Positions 1 to 6,565 are shown, numbered from the stretch's first letter. The stretch is DNA of 8,511 nt from Microcaldota archaeon (GCA_021823425.1 JAKANX010000040.1:1-8511); one strand, 5' to 3'. Program-made: numbers and translations. Notes: a model not told the origin generated them from the letters alone.

Positions 1-1
1 C

Positions 2-49
2 GCGATCAAGCCCGTCTCCGAAGACGGCTCCAAGGTAAAAAGGGGCTAA
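2..49 (+). CDS. 3' end of an upstream gene (partial, unidentified)
   Basis: The window opens inside a reading frame that ends with a TAA stop at 47-49. The last 15 residues visible are AIKPVSEDGSKVKRG, a hydrophilic, lysine-rich tail. Codon choice (AAG, GTC, TCC, GGC, AGG) matches the other genes in the window, and the other two forward frames read less plausibly. Too little is present to name a family. The basic ending is common in nucleic-acid-binding and ribosomal proteins, but that is only a suggestion. The next gene appears to start directly after this stop, so the two are probably cotranscribed. Confidence 0.45.
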   Translation, partial: AIKPVSEDGSKVKRG

Positions 50-457
50 ATACCGGTTACGCACGCGCTGCGATTCGCGGCGCTCAAGGCAGTCTCCGAC
101 TCCATAATTGAAAGCAGCAGGAACAGCGCCGCGCACACGCCCGCAATCCTTTGCGCGAGCAGGGAGACGAACGAGGTCAAGTTCAGCGGCCCCCTCGTGG
201 AGTCGCTCGGGCAGGTGGAGCTGGACCGCGGATACCTGATTGTGCTGGACCATCCGGATTTCCTCAGAGCCCTCGCGGATGCGGTTTACATGGTGAAATC
301 CGGCAAACAAATAGCCGAGGTCCTCCCCGCGCAGATAGATCTCGCCTCGGTCGCTTCCCTCTACCAGGCTAAAACCGTCGGCGGCAAGGTGGAAAGGAGC
401 GAGCCGTTCGCCTGCCTCGCGTCCTATTACGCGCAGGAGCGCAGCTCCGATTACTGA
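50..457 (+). CDS. Hypothetical protein, 135 aa, with a non-canonical start
   Basis: The protein is not recognised. The frame stays open from the upstream TAA (47-49) to TGA at 455-457, and codon use is that of a real gene throughout, so the first ATG/GTG/TTG (GTG at 197) would cut off about 49 plausible residues. No ATG, GTG or TTG exists in frame between 50 and 196. The best-placed start is ATA at 50-52, immediately after the upstream stop and 4 bases after a purine-rich AGGGG (41-45). CTG at 68 and GTT at 56 are weaker alternatives. The product would be a soluble mixed alpha/beta protein without obvious membrane segments; segments such as TPAILCASRETNEVKFSG and GYLIVLDHPDFLRAL look like folded-domain sequence. 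Only 5 bases separate its stop from the stop of the convergent mevalonate kinase gene. Coding status is fairly sure; start and function are not. Confidence 0.6.
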   Translation: MPVTHALRFAALKAVSDSIIESSRNSAAHTPAILCASRETNEVKFSGPLVESLGQVELDRGYLIVLDHPDFLRALADAVYMVKSGKQIAEVLPAQIDLASVASLYQAKTVGGKVERSEPFACLASYYAQERSSDY

Positions 458-462
458 AAAAA
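457..462 (-). terminator. Short poly-T tract after the mevalonate kinase stop
   Basis: Read on the minus strand, six T residues follow the TAG stop of mevalonate kinase directly. Archaeal RNA polymerase can terminate at U-rich tracts without a hairpin, so this could end the four-gene operon. The tract is short and overlaps the stop codon of the convergent gene, so the assignment is weak. Confidence 0.3.
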
Positions 463-1353
463 CTACTGGACCACGGAAGTGATTGCGAGGTAGCCCATCT
501 TCCTTATCTCGTTCGCGATGTCCTCGGCGTTCTTCTCGTTCTTGGCGAGTATCACGCAGCTCCCGCCCATTCCCGCCCCCGTTATCTTGGCCCCGTAGGC
601 GCCGAACACGCGCGCCGCGTAAATGATGTCGCCGTTCTCCTTGGTGGAAACGCCCATCGCCGAGAGCAGGCCGTGGTTTATGTTCATGAGCTCGCCGAGC
701 GCGGCGGGGTCACCGTGCTCAATCGCCTTCACCGCGCCGTCTATTACCTTGCGCTCCGCGTTGAATAGGTCCTCGTAAATTCCCGGGTTCTTCTCCCTGC
801 GGCCGCGCACCGCGGCGATGATTTCCGCGGTGGAGCCCTGCTTCTTCCCGGTATTTCCTATTACGATGTTCAGCGGCTTTCCCACATTCAGGGGCTTCAC
901 CGCGCTCTTTCCATCCGTATTCTGGTAGAATATCGCCCCGCCGGAAGAAGCGAGCGTGTTGTCTATGCCCGAGGGCGTCCCGTGGTAAACCTTCTCCGCC
1001 TCGTAGGCGTACGCCGAAATCTGCTCGCCGGTGAGCTGGAGCCCGTACTCGTCTGCAAGCGCTCGCACGTATGCGACGCTCACTGCCGCGCTCGAGCCGA
1101 GCCCGCTGCCCAGCGGTATCTCGGATTTAATCTTGACGACGAAGCTGTCCTTTATGCCCATCGCGTTCTTTATCGCCTCAAGGCCGTTGAGCAGGCTCGC
1201 GTCCGCGTGGCTTGATTCCACGCGCATGTGCTGGGACTTTGACACCTCCACATCCGTCTTCTTGGCGAGCGCCACCCCGATTGCGGGAAGCCCGTACACG
1301 ACGAAATGCTCGCCGAAAAGAATGACCTTTGCGTATCCGGAGCCCTTTCCCAT
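463..1353 (-). CDS. mvk: Mevalonate kinase (GHMP kinase family)
   Basis: The enzyme phosphorylates mevalonate with ATP to 5-phosphomevalonate, an early step of isoprenoid synthesis that supplies archaeal membrane lipids; it is cytoplasmic. All three GHMP motifs are visible in 296 residues: KVILFGEHFVVYGLPA (9-24), the ATP-binding loop PLGSGLGSSAA (80-90), and KITGAGMGGSC (256-266). Between them lies EAEKVYHGTPSGIDN (118-132), holding the expected catalytic aspartate D131 and an upstream glutamate that would bind Mg2+. The length is normal for archaeal mevalonate kinases, and motif 1 sits close to the N-terminus, so the ATG at 1353 is the natural start. It is the last gene of a minus-strand operon, 7 bases after the MgtC-family gene. 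Other GHMP kinases (phosphomevalonate, galactokinase, homoserine kinase) share the motifs, but FGEHFVVYG together with HGTPSGIDN favours mevalonate kinase. Confidence 0.93.
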   Translation of the reverse strand: MGKGSGYAKVILFGEHFVVYGLPAIGVALAKKTDVEVSKSQHMRVESSHADASLLNGLEAIKNAMGIKDSFVVKIKSEIPLGSGLGSSAAVSVAYVRALADEYGLQLTGEQISAYAYEAEKVYHGTPSGIDNTLASSGGAIFYQNTDGKSAVKPLNVGKPLNIVIGNTGKKQGSTAEIIAAVRGRREKNPGIYEDLFNAERKVIDGAVKAIEHGDPAALGELMNINHGLLSAMGVSTKENGDIIYAARVFGAYGAKITGAGMGGSCVILAKNEKNAEDIANEIRKMGYLAITSVVQ

Positions 1354-1360
1354 GAAACCA

Positions 1361-1975
1361 CTAATCCAGGTGAATCTTCCTTATTCCCTTGAGCTTGGAG
1401 AGCTTCTCGACCATCTTGTCGCCAGCGGAGCCCGGGACCACGAACGTGTATTCCACTATGTCCCTGTCGAAATTCATTTCCATGCCCTCCTCCTTGCTCT
1501 CGCGGTATCTGCTTATTATAGACTTTATGCCCTCGTGGCTCGCCCTTCCCCTGGCTTCTATCGTCACGGTGCGCGTGTGCCTTCCGAGGCCCCTTTTCTC
1601 TATTATCCTGTCTATCCCGATTGTCGCCCACACGACCGCGTACGCGAACGCTATCACGAGCGGGTCCGCGACCGCGACTATTATGCCGAAAGCGGCCATC
1701 GCCCACACCGCAGAAGCAGTCGTGAAACCGAACACTTTCTCGTGGGACTTTATGAGCGCGCCCGCGCCTAAAAACCCGATTCCGGTCATTATCCCGCTCA
1801 CGATTGCAGAGGACGCGGAGGCGAAGCTCGTCTGCGCCATCACGGTGAGCGCCGTTGACATGACCGTGACGAGCACGTAGGGCGCAAAGCCCACGGGCTT
1901 CTTGCTCAGCTGCCTTTCCATGCCCACAAGGAGCGAGAGCGCGAACGAAATCCCGAGCGTGATTATGATTTCCAT
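1361..1975 (-). CDS. MgtC/SapB-family membrane protein
   Basis: This is a 204-residue integral membrane protein. It has four or five hydrophobic segments in the first 125 residues and a soluble C-terminal domain (about 135-204) with an ACT-like alternation of strands and helices. Family signatures are GMER at 18-21, GIGFLGAGALIK at 65-76 and GFTTASAVW at 83-91. In Salmonella, MgtC supports growth at low Mg2+ and inside macrophages and acts on the F1Fo ATP synthase; the role of archaeal members is not established, so no substrate is assigned. The ATG at 1975 follows the upstream TGA by 4 bases, and the gene ends 7 bases before mevalonate kinase, so translation is probably coupled. Family assignment is strong; physiological function is unknown. 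Confidence 0.88.
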   Translation of the reverse strand: MEIIITLGISFALSLLVGMERQLSKKPVGFAPYVLVTVMSTALTVMAQTSFASASSAIVSGIMTGIGFLGAGALIKSHEKVFGFTTASAVWAMAAFGIIVAVADPLVIAFAYAVVWATIGIDRIIEKRGLGRHTRTVTIEARGRASHEGIKSIISRYRESKEEGMEMNFDRDIVEYTFVVPGSAGDKMVEKLSKLKGIRKIHLD

Positions 1976-1979
1976 CCAA

Positions 1980-2774
1980 TCAGCCCTTCGCCTTCCTTCC
2001 GCGCGGCTTGGGCGCCTTGAGGTCGGGGTATGCGCCGACCAGTATTTCCACGTTCGCGTACGGGGCGAATCCCAGATTCTCGTACACGCACTTGAGCAGG
2101 TATGCGTCGTTTATCCTGTTTCCGGTGAGGCTCGGCTTGACCTGCCTGAGCGCGTCCACAAGGTTTATGAACGACTTGCGCTTGCCGCGCGTCGCAGCCG
2201 CGGCAATGGCGTCCATGCCACGGTCAGGGTGGAGGAAATCAAATGTCTTTTTCACGAGCGTGGTGTTGATGCTCGAGAGTATTCCCGCGACCTCGTAATC
2301 CTGCGTCTTCTCGTTCACTCCGAGCTTCTTTACCGCAAGCCATTCCCTGTACCTTCCCACGAACGCAATCTGGCCCTCCATGAGCTCCTGCTTCCCGGGC
2401 TTGACGGACGAAGGGACCATTTCCGAGGAAACCTTGGCCGGGACCTTGAACTTCTTCTGCATCTCGCAAATGAACTTGGCTTCGGCGACCGGCAATAGTT
2501 CCTCCTTGACCGCCGCCTTGAGGAGGAACTGCTTCCACTCCCCCGGCTTGCGCGCCGATATGAACGCAATCATCCCGTCCATCCCGTTGCCCTCCGGGAC
2601 CTCCGCTTCCACCATCGGGCAGCTTATTCCAGAGTGGCAGAACGCCCGGGCCTCTATGCCCTCGCGGATTCTCGCGAGCGCGTGCGCCACGTCGTTCTCG
2701 CTCCTGCCGTCAAGGCTGAAATTGACCGTGTATTCCCAGTCGTCGTATTTTCCGGCAAAGAGAACCTCGTCCAT
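1980..2774 (-). CDS. DUF2666-like archaeal protein with an internal duplication
   Basis: This is a 264-residue soluble protein made of two related halves. FAGKYDDW (6-13) in the first half matches FVGRYREW (138-145) in the second. Each is followed by a helix containing DVAHALARI (28-36) or EVAGILSSI (161-169), and then by a GMD motif (64-66 and 186-188). The second half resembles my memory of the archaeal DUF2666 family; that match is from pattern recognition, not a search. The C-terminus is a basic tail (PKPRGRKAKG). Two starts are possible. GTG at 2780 overlaps the upstream TGA as GTGA but abuts the GGAGGT Shine-Dalgarno, while ATG at 2774 lies 6 bases from it and is preferred. It sits between the FAD dehydrogenase and MgtC genes of one operon. 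No catalytic residues can be pointed to. Confidence 0.7.
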   Translation of the reverse strand: MDEVLFAGKYDDWEYTVNFSLDGRSENDVAHALARIREGIEARAFCHSGISCPMVEAEVPEGNGMDGMIAFISARKPGEWKQFLLKAAVKEELLPVAEAKFICEMQKKFKVPAKVSSEMVPSSVKPGKQELMEGQIAFVGRYREWLAVKKLGVNEKTQDYEVAGILSSINTTLVKKTFDFLHPDRGMDAIAAAATRGKRKSFINLVDALRQVKPSLTGNRINDAYLLKCVYENLGFAPYANVEILVGAYPDLKAPKPRGRKAKG

Positions 2775-2776
2775 GG

Positions 2777-4162
2777 TCACACCTCCGATTTCTTGCCTTC
2801 CCTTCCCAGTATCTCCCTTGCCGCTATCAGCCCGGTAACTCCCGCCGTCACTATGCCGCCGCTAACGCCCGCGCCGTCGCCCACAGTGAAGAGGTTCTGC
2901 AGCTTCTTCACCTCCATCTTCTTGGAAACGTCCAGGCGCACGGACTTGAACTTCACTTCGGGCCCGTAGAGCAGCGTGGATTCCTCGTTCACTCCGGGTA
3001 TTGTCTTGGCGAGCATGTCCAGCCCCTCCACTATGTCGTCTATTATGCGCGCGGGAAGCGCCATGCCCAAATCGCCCGGAGTCACGTTCTTGTTCGTGGG
3101 CTCAACGTAGCTCCTGTTTATGCGCTCCCACGTGCTCCTCTTCCCCTTCTTCAAATCCCCGAGGCGCTGGAGAATCGCCTTGCCGCCTCCGATTGTGGTT
3201 GCGAGCCTGCATATGCTCTCCCCGTAAAGGGTGGTGTTCTCCAAAGGCTCGGTGAGGTTTATGCGCACGAGGAAAGCGAAATTGGTGTTGTTCGAGTGCT
3301 TGTTCTTCATGCTGTGCCCGTTCACGGACACGAATTTTCCGTAGTCCTCCGTAATGACAAACCCGCTCGGATTGGTGCAGAACGTGCGGACGAAATCATC
3401 GTGCTTCTTGGTGTATATGTGGAACTTGGGGTCCCAGTTTATCTCCGTTGTCTCCTCCATGACCTCGTCCGGAACCTCTACGCGCACGCCGATGTCAAGA
3501 GGGCCGTAATGGTACGGGAGCTGGTACTTGGCCGCAAGGTCCAGGAGCCAGCGCGAGCCAGCGCGGCCGGGCGCAAGGACGACGTAGTCCGCGTCCATCT
3601 TCTCCTGCTTCCCGCCTTTCTCCAAGACGACTCCGGTGGACTTGCCGTTCGAGAGCAGCAGGTCCACTGCCTTGGTATTTTCCAGAATCTTGACGCCCAT
3701 GCCTTCCATTTCCTCCACTACCCCGCTGACCACTTTCGGAAGGAAGTCCGAGCCTATGTGCTTCTGCCTAATCGGGATGTACTTTATGCCGCCGCGCATC
3801 GCCTTGCGCATGAGCTCGCGTGCGCGCGGGTGTATCTCGGATTTCTTGTCCATCCCGTACTTCACGAACAGCTTGTCAACGTAGTCAATCAGGGCGTCGG
3901 CGTCGCTCTTGGGGACGAACTCGAGCATGTTGCCCCCTATCTCGGGGTTGAGGTTTATCTTGCCGTCGGAAAAAGTGCCGCTGCCGCCCATGCCGCTTAT
4001 GTAGCTCATGCCAGCGGTGTTCCCGCCGGCCTTTATCTTGGCCATGCGCTCGTTTATGCCCTCGCCCATCTCAACGAGTGTTACCTCCATGCCCCCCTTT
4101 CCCAGAAGGTATGCGGCGAACATGCCGCCCGGTCCTGCACCTACGACTATGACTTTTGCCAT
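2777..4162 (-). CDS. FAD-dependent dehydrogenase, COG2509 type
   Basis: This is a 461-residue flavoprotein with an N-terminal Rossmann fold. The dinucleotide motif GAGPGG is at 8-13 and the acidic ribose-binding residue E31 ends the second strand. The family hallmark GMGGSGTFSDGK is at 57-68, VVLAPGRAG at 194-202, RTFCTNPSGFV at 259-269, NGHS at 281-284, and the C-terminal FAD-binding stretch NLFTVGDGAGVSGG at 423-436. These fit the uncharacterised FAD-dependent dehydrogenases of COG2509; the substrate is unknown. There is no signal peptide or membrane segment, so it should be cytoplasmic. It is the first gene of an operon ending in mevalonate kinase, so a role on an isoprenoid or quinone-like substrate is conceivable, but the sequence alone does not show it. 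ATG 4162 starts the Rossmann strand without extra residues and is preceded by a GGGG/GGGT-rich stretch. Confidence 0.87.
   Translation of the reverse strand: MAKVIVVGAGPGGMFAAYLLGKGGMEVTLVEMGEGINERMAKIKAGGNTAGMSYISGMGGSGTFSDGKINLNPEIGGNMLEFVPKSDADALIDYVDKLFVKYGMDKKSEIHPRARELMRKAMRGGIKYIPIRQKHIGSDFLPKVVSGVVEEMEGMGVKILENTKAVDLLLSNGKSTGVVLEKGGKQEKMDADYVVLAPGRAGSRWLLDLAAKYQLPYHYGPLDIGVRVEVPDEVMEETTEINWDPKFHIYTKKHDDFVRTFCTNPSGFVITEDYGKFVSVNGHSMKNKHSNNTNFAFLVRINLTEPLENTTLYGESICRLATTIGGGKAILQRLGDLKKGKRSTWERINRSYVEPTNKNVTPGDLGMALPARIIDDIVEGLDMLAKTIPGVNEESTLLYGPEVKFKSVRLDVSKKMEVKKLQNLFTVGDGAGVSGGIVTAGVTGLIAAREILGREGKKSEV
2781..2786 (-). promoter_or_regulatory. Shine-Dalgarno GGAGGT that decides the start of the DUF2666-like gene
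   Basis: Minus-strand GGAGGT lies 6 bases before ATG 2774 but directly against GTG 2780. Normal spacing therefore points to the ATG. The site is inside the end of the FAD dehydrogenase gene, which suggests translational coupling. Confidence 0.65.
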
Positions 4163-4206
4163 TTTACCCGCACCCCGGAATAGAACACTATAGCTATCTC
4201 TGCACC

Positions 4207-4216
4207 ATTTAAATAA
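4207..4216 (-). promoter_or_regulatory. TATA-like box for the four-gene operon
   Basis: On the minus strand the sequence TTATTTAAAT is centred about 49 bases before ATG 4162. Archaeal transcription starts roughly 25 bases downstream of the box, which would give a leader of about 20 bases. The box lies right after, and almost touches, the TAA of the glycosyltransferase gene (4217-4219). This is the only TATA-like element between the four operon genes and the gene upstream. Confidence 0.55.
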
Positions 4217-5743
4217 TTATTGGGTGCGCCCGGCAATTTTCGAATAGTATATGGCCTCGTCCCCGCTCACGTTGAAGTATTCCGCCCTGTAGTTTTTCCC
4301 GAGGAATGCTTCCCACTCGCCAAGGCTCCTTTCCCCGAACGAGCGCCGATCGTTGCTTCCGTTGAAGTAAAGTATGTGGTCCGGCATCGCCGCCTCCACA
4401 GGCGCGAGCACCCTCTCCTCAAGCCATGCGTCGGTCTGCGGGACGTCCGAGACCGTGTGGTGGTATATGAGCGGGAACAGGGGCTTCTTGCCCAATATCG
4501 CATAGTATCCCGACCTGCTCGGGAACACGAAAAGCGTGCCGTTGCCATCTGCCTTCATTTCCGCGACCAATTCCCCGCTCCCTCCGCAGGACGAGATGGC
4601 CGAGCTGGTGTGGAGCTGGGCGTAGTTGAGCGTTGCGAGCAGCAGGAAAGAGAGCGCAATCAACGCTGCGCAAACCCATGCCAGCGCATATCGCTTCAGG
4701 TTTTCGCCCAAGCTTCCGGACGGAGCCGCGAGCGCGCGCAGCCAGGGGATGAAGGGGGCCCATGCGAAGCTCAGGGGAATGAGGAAATACGGAATGGCCA
4801 GCGTGTAGAGCCAGAACGAGAATCCCCTCAGGAAAAAGAGCGCCGCGACACCCCCGTAGAACAGCAGCGCCATGTCCCAGAATTCGCCCCTCTTCCTGTC
4901 CAGAAGCACCGGAACAAAGGGCACAGACATTCCCGCAACGAGCAGGAAGTAAACCGCGTCCGCGCGCAGGAAATCGTGCGAGAGTATCGCCGCAATCATC
5001 CCGTTCGCGTCCCATCCCGCTGCCTGCCCGAAGAACGCGCCGAAATCCGTGAAAATCAGGGAATACGCCACGCACGCGAGAAGCGCCGGAGCAACCCCCG
5101 CTGCGACATAGGCGAGGTTTCCCTTCACGTCCTTCTTCCTTGCGAGCAGCACGTAAGCAATAGGCAGCGCCAGCCCGAGCGCCGCCAGCGGCTTTATGAA
5201 AAGCGGGAGCGCGGCGAAGAACCCGGCAGCAGCGAGGTTCTCCCGCCCGCCCTTGGAAATGAAACGGTCAAGGAAAAATAATCCCAGCGCCCAGAAAAGG
5301 AGTATGAACGGCTCGCACCGCAGGAAGATGTCGGTCTGCATCAGGCTCGCGTACAGCAGGAATATTATCGGCGGCTGGTATTTCAGCAGCCCTCCCATGC
5401 GCCCGGAGCTTATTGCGAATATGACCAGCGCAATCGCGAGGTTTATCCCGAGCACGAGCGTGCGTATGCAGAAGAAGTCCGTCCCGCACGACCTCTCGGC
5501 TAGCGAGGTCAGGAAGTAGAACAGGGGGAGCTTGTTGTCGTACACGTCCCTGTACATCGTGCCTCCGTCAAGGATGACCTTGGAAACAAGGATGTAGTGC
5601 GCCTCGTCGTGCTCTATGTTCCCGCATCTCGAATCCGAAGAGAACAGTGGAAGGAAGGCAAGGATGCAGAGCAGCGCAATGAATGCGATTGTTTGCGGCA
5701 ACCCGCCGTTTTTTTCCGGTCGCGCGGCGGTTTCTGCAGGCAT
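4217..5743 (-). CDS. GT-C membrane glycosyltransferase (family 39/PMT-like)
   Basis: This is a 508-residue polytopic membrane protein with roughly ten hydrophobic segments between residues 17 and 372, followed by a soluble C-terminal domain (about 373-508). Such enzymes move a sugar from a polyprenyl-phosphate carrier to a lipid or protein on the outer face of the membrane. The first extracytoplasmic loop carries the acidic motif HDEAHY (45-50, with D46 and E47), where GT-C enzymes place a catalytic or metal-binding acid. It is followed by YRDVYDNKLPLFYF (64-77), typical of family 39/ArnT-like proteins. The STT3/AglB signature WWDYG is absent, so it is not the oligosaccharyltransferase. No in-frame ATG, GTG or TTG lies just upstream of ATG 5743. 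It is a single gene, divergent from the YjbQ gene and ending just before the operon promoter. Donor and acceptor are unknown. Confidence 0.8.
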   Translation of the reverse strand: MPAETAARPEKNGGLPQTIAFIALLCILAFLPLFSSDSRCGNIEHDEAHYILVSKVILDGGTMYRDVYDNKLPLFYFLTSLAERSCGTDFFCIRTLVLGINLAIALVIFAISSGRMGGLLKYQPPIIFLLYASLMQTDIFLRCEPFILLFWALGLFFLDRFISKGGRENLAAAGFFAALPLFIKPLAALGLALPIAYVLLARKKDVKGNLAYVAAGVAPALLACVAYSLIFTDFGAFFGQAAGWDANGMIAAILSHDFLRADAVYFLLVAGMSVPFVPVLLDRKRGEFWDMALLFYGGVAALFFLRGFSFWLYTLAIPYFLIPLSFAWAPFIPWLRALAAPSGSLGENLKRYALAWVCAALIALSFLLLATLNYAQLHTSSAISSCGGSGELVAEMKADGNGTLFVFPSRSGYYAILGKKPLFPLIYHHTVSDVPQTDAWLEERVLAPVEAAMPDHILYFNGSNDRRSFGERSLGEWEAFLGKNYRAEYFNVSGDEAIYYSKIAGRTQ

Positions 5744-5775
5744 TTCGTTTTCCCCGTACCGGATTTCCTCCCAAC

Positions 5776-5788
5776 ATTTATATTTTTT
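5776..5788. promoter_or_regulatory. Shared AT-rich promoter element of two divergent genes
   Basis: The gap between ATG 5743 (-) and ATG 5807 (+) holds one AT-rich block. On the plus strand it reads TTTATATT (5777-5784), centred 26 bases before ATG 5807. On the minus strand it contains AAATATAAAT, centred about 38 bases before ATG 5743. Both distances fit archaeal TATA boxes, giving a leaderless plus-strand mRNA and a minus-strand leader of about a dozen bases. Confidence 0.5.
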
Positions 5789-5806
5789 AGCCGCCCCTCC
5801 TAATCC

Positions 5807-6217
5807 ATGAAATGGAAGACCGAATACCTTGAATTCAACACCGGGAGGAAAATTGAATTCGTCCGGATTACCGAGCGGGTGGAAAAGCTGGTTTCCGAAT
5901 CAGGGGAGAAGGAGGGCCTCGTGCTCGTGAACCCGATGCATATTACCGCCGCCGTAATCGTGAACGACGACGAGCAGGGGCTGATTGGCGACTACAAGCG
6001 CACCCTCGAGCGCCTCGTCCCCTACAACGCGGACTATGCGCACAACACGGGCGAGGACAATGCGGCGGCGCACATATGGCGCCAGCTCATGGGCCACCAG
6101 GCCGTGATGGCGATAACCGGCGGGAAGCTGGATTTGGGCCCGTGGGAGCAGATTTTCTACTGCGAGTTCGACGGGCAGCGTAGGAAGAGGGTGCTCGTGA
6201 AGATTATCGGAGAATGA
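5807..6217 (+). CDS. yjbQ: YjbQ/UPF0047 family protein (secondary thiamine-phosphate synthase-like)
   Basis: This is a 136-residue cytoplasmic protein covering the whole YjbQ (COG0432) fold. Conserved elements are HITAAVIVNDDE (45-56), YAHNTGEDN (77-85), AHIWRQLMG (88-96), GGKLDLGPWEQI (105-116) and a C-terminal RVLVKIIGE (128-136). H45, H79 and H89 are the histidines expected to form the metal or active site of this family. Some bacterial members show weak thiamine-phosphate synthase activity, which is the source of the usual name; the true role is unsettled, and no thiamine genes are nearby to support it. ATG 5807 has no Shine-Dalgarno match upstream (the strand reads CCCCTCC), but a TATA-like box lies 26 bases before it, consistent with a leaderless transcript. 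The protein is full length. Confidence 0.9.
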   Translation: MKWKTEYLEFNTGRKIEFVRITERVEKLVSESGEKEGLVLVNPMHITAAVIVNDDEQGLIGDYKRTLERLVPYNADYAHNTGEDNAAAHIWRQLMGHQAVMAITGGKLDLGPWEQIFYCEFDGQRRKRVLVKIIGE

Positions 6218-6271
6218 CGGGGGCGAGCCCGGGAAGGGAGAAAATGCCCGCGAAACTGGGCTGCGGCAGGG

Positions 6272-6279
6272 TATAAAAA
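6272..6279 (+). promoter_or_regulatory. TATA-like box for the cold-shock-domain gene
   Basis: TATAAAAA sits in an otherwise GC-rich 102-base gap, about 45 bases before ATG 6320. This predicts a transcript start near 6300 and a leader of about 20 bases, so there is no long structured cold-shock leader like that of bacterial cspA. A Shine-Dalgarno match GGTGAT (6311-6316) follows 3 bases before the ATG. The rest of the gap (from 6218) shows no clear terminator or RNA. Confidence 0.6.
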
Positions 6280-6319
6280 TAAGTTCGTTCCAAATAATAA
6301 CCAACAAAATGGTGATACA

Positions 6320-6511
6320 ATGAAAGGAAAAGTGAAGATGTTCAACGCGGAGAGGGGTTTCGGCTTCATAACTGGAGAAGACGGCAAGGACGTATACGTG
6401 CACAAGACCGCAATTGAGGGCGGAGTTGCGCTCGGAGTGGGCGACTCGGTTGAATACGAGGTCGAGCAGAGCGAGCGCGGCCCCCGCGCAAAGGGCGTCA
6501 AGAAGCTCTGA
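6320..6511 (+). CDS. Cold-shock-domain protein (CspA family)
   Basis: This is a 63-residue single-domain nucleic-acid-binding protein. The RNA-binding motifs are intact: RNP1 as RGFGFI (12-17) and RNP2 as DVYVHKT (24-30). The protein opens with GKVKMFN and ends with the usual GPRAKGV region, so the five-stranded OB fold is complete. The family binds single-stranded RNA and DNA and typically melts RNA structure. The family is widespread in bacteria and patchy in archaea, so it may have been acquired by transfer; its codon use does not stand out from its neighbours. It has its own TATA box, a GGTGAT ribosome site and a strong T-rich terminator, and so appears to be a monocistronic gene. Confidence 0.95.
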   Translation: MKGKVKMFNAERGFGFITGEDGKDVYVHKTAIEGGVALGVGDSVEYEVEQSERGPRAKGVKKL

Positions 6512-6535
6512 TTTTCAATTTTTTTCCCTTTTTTT
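6512..6535 (+). terminator. Double poly-T terminator after the cold-shock gene
   Basis: Directly after the TGA stop there is a T4 tract followed by two T7 tracts (6519-6525 and 6529-6535) separated by CCC. U-rich runs without a hairpin are the known intrinsic termination signal of archaeal RNA polymerase. The position between a complete gene and a new promoter supports the call. Confidence 0.7.
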
Positions 6536-6565
6536 CATTTAGCTTATTTCCAGCGCCTGCGAACC

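Noticed and set aside
197..457. GTG at 197 as the start of the left-hand gene (86 aa)
   Set aside because: The same frame carries gene-like codons back to position 50, and no Shine-Dalgarno match precedes 197. The longer form is more likely despite lacking a standard start.
1170..1979. Long minus-strand frame of 269 codons over the MgtC and mevalonate kinase genes
   Set aside because: It overlaps two genes with clear family motifs, and its translation is Arg/His-rich, as expected for an off-frame reading of GC-rich DNA.
2778..2780. GTG 2780 as start of the DUF2666-like gene through a GTGA overlap
   Set aside because: The GGAGGT ribosome site would touch this codon with no spacer, whereas ATG 2774 has a normal 6-base spacing. 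It is not fully excluded.
3296..4183. Plus-strand open frame of 295 codons opposite the FAD dehydrogenase
   Set aside because: It is antisense to a gene with intact FAD motifs and has a Val/His/Leu-rich low-information translation. It has no promoter or ribosome site.
4220..5281. Plus-strand open frame of 353 codons opposite the glycosyltransferase
   Set aside because: It is antisense to a well-supported membrane protein, and its Arg/Glu/Gln-rich translation is typical of a shadow frame.
6216..6236. GC-rich imperfect hairpin after the YjbQ gene as a terminator
   Set aside because: The arms are only about 4 bases and no T tract follows, so it is probably chance in GC-rich sequence.
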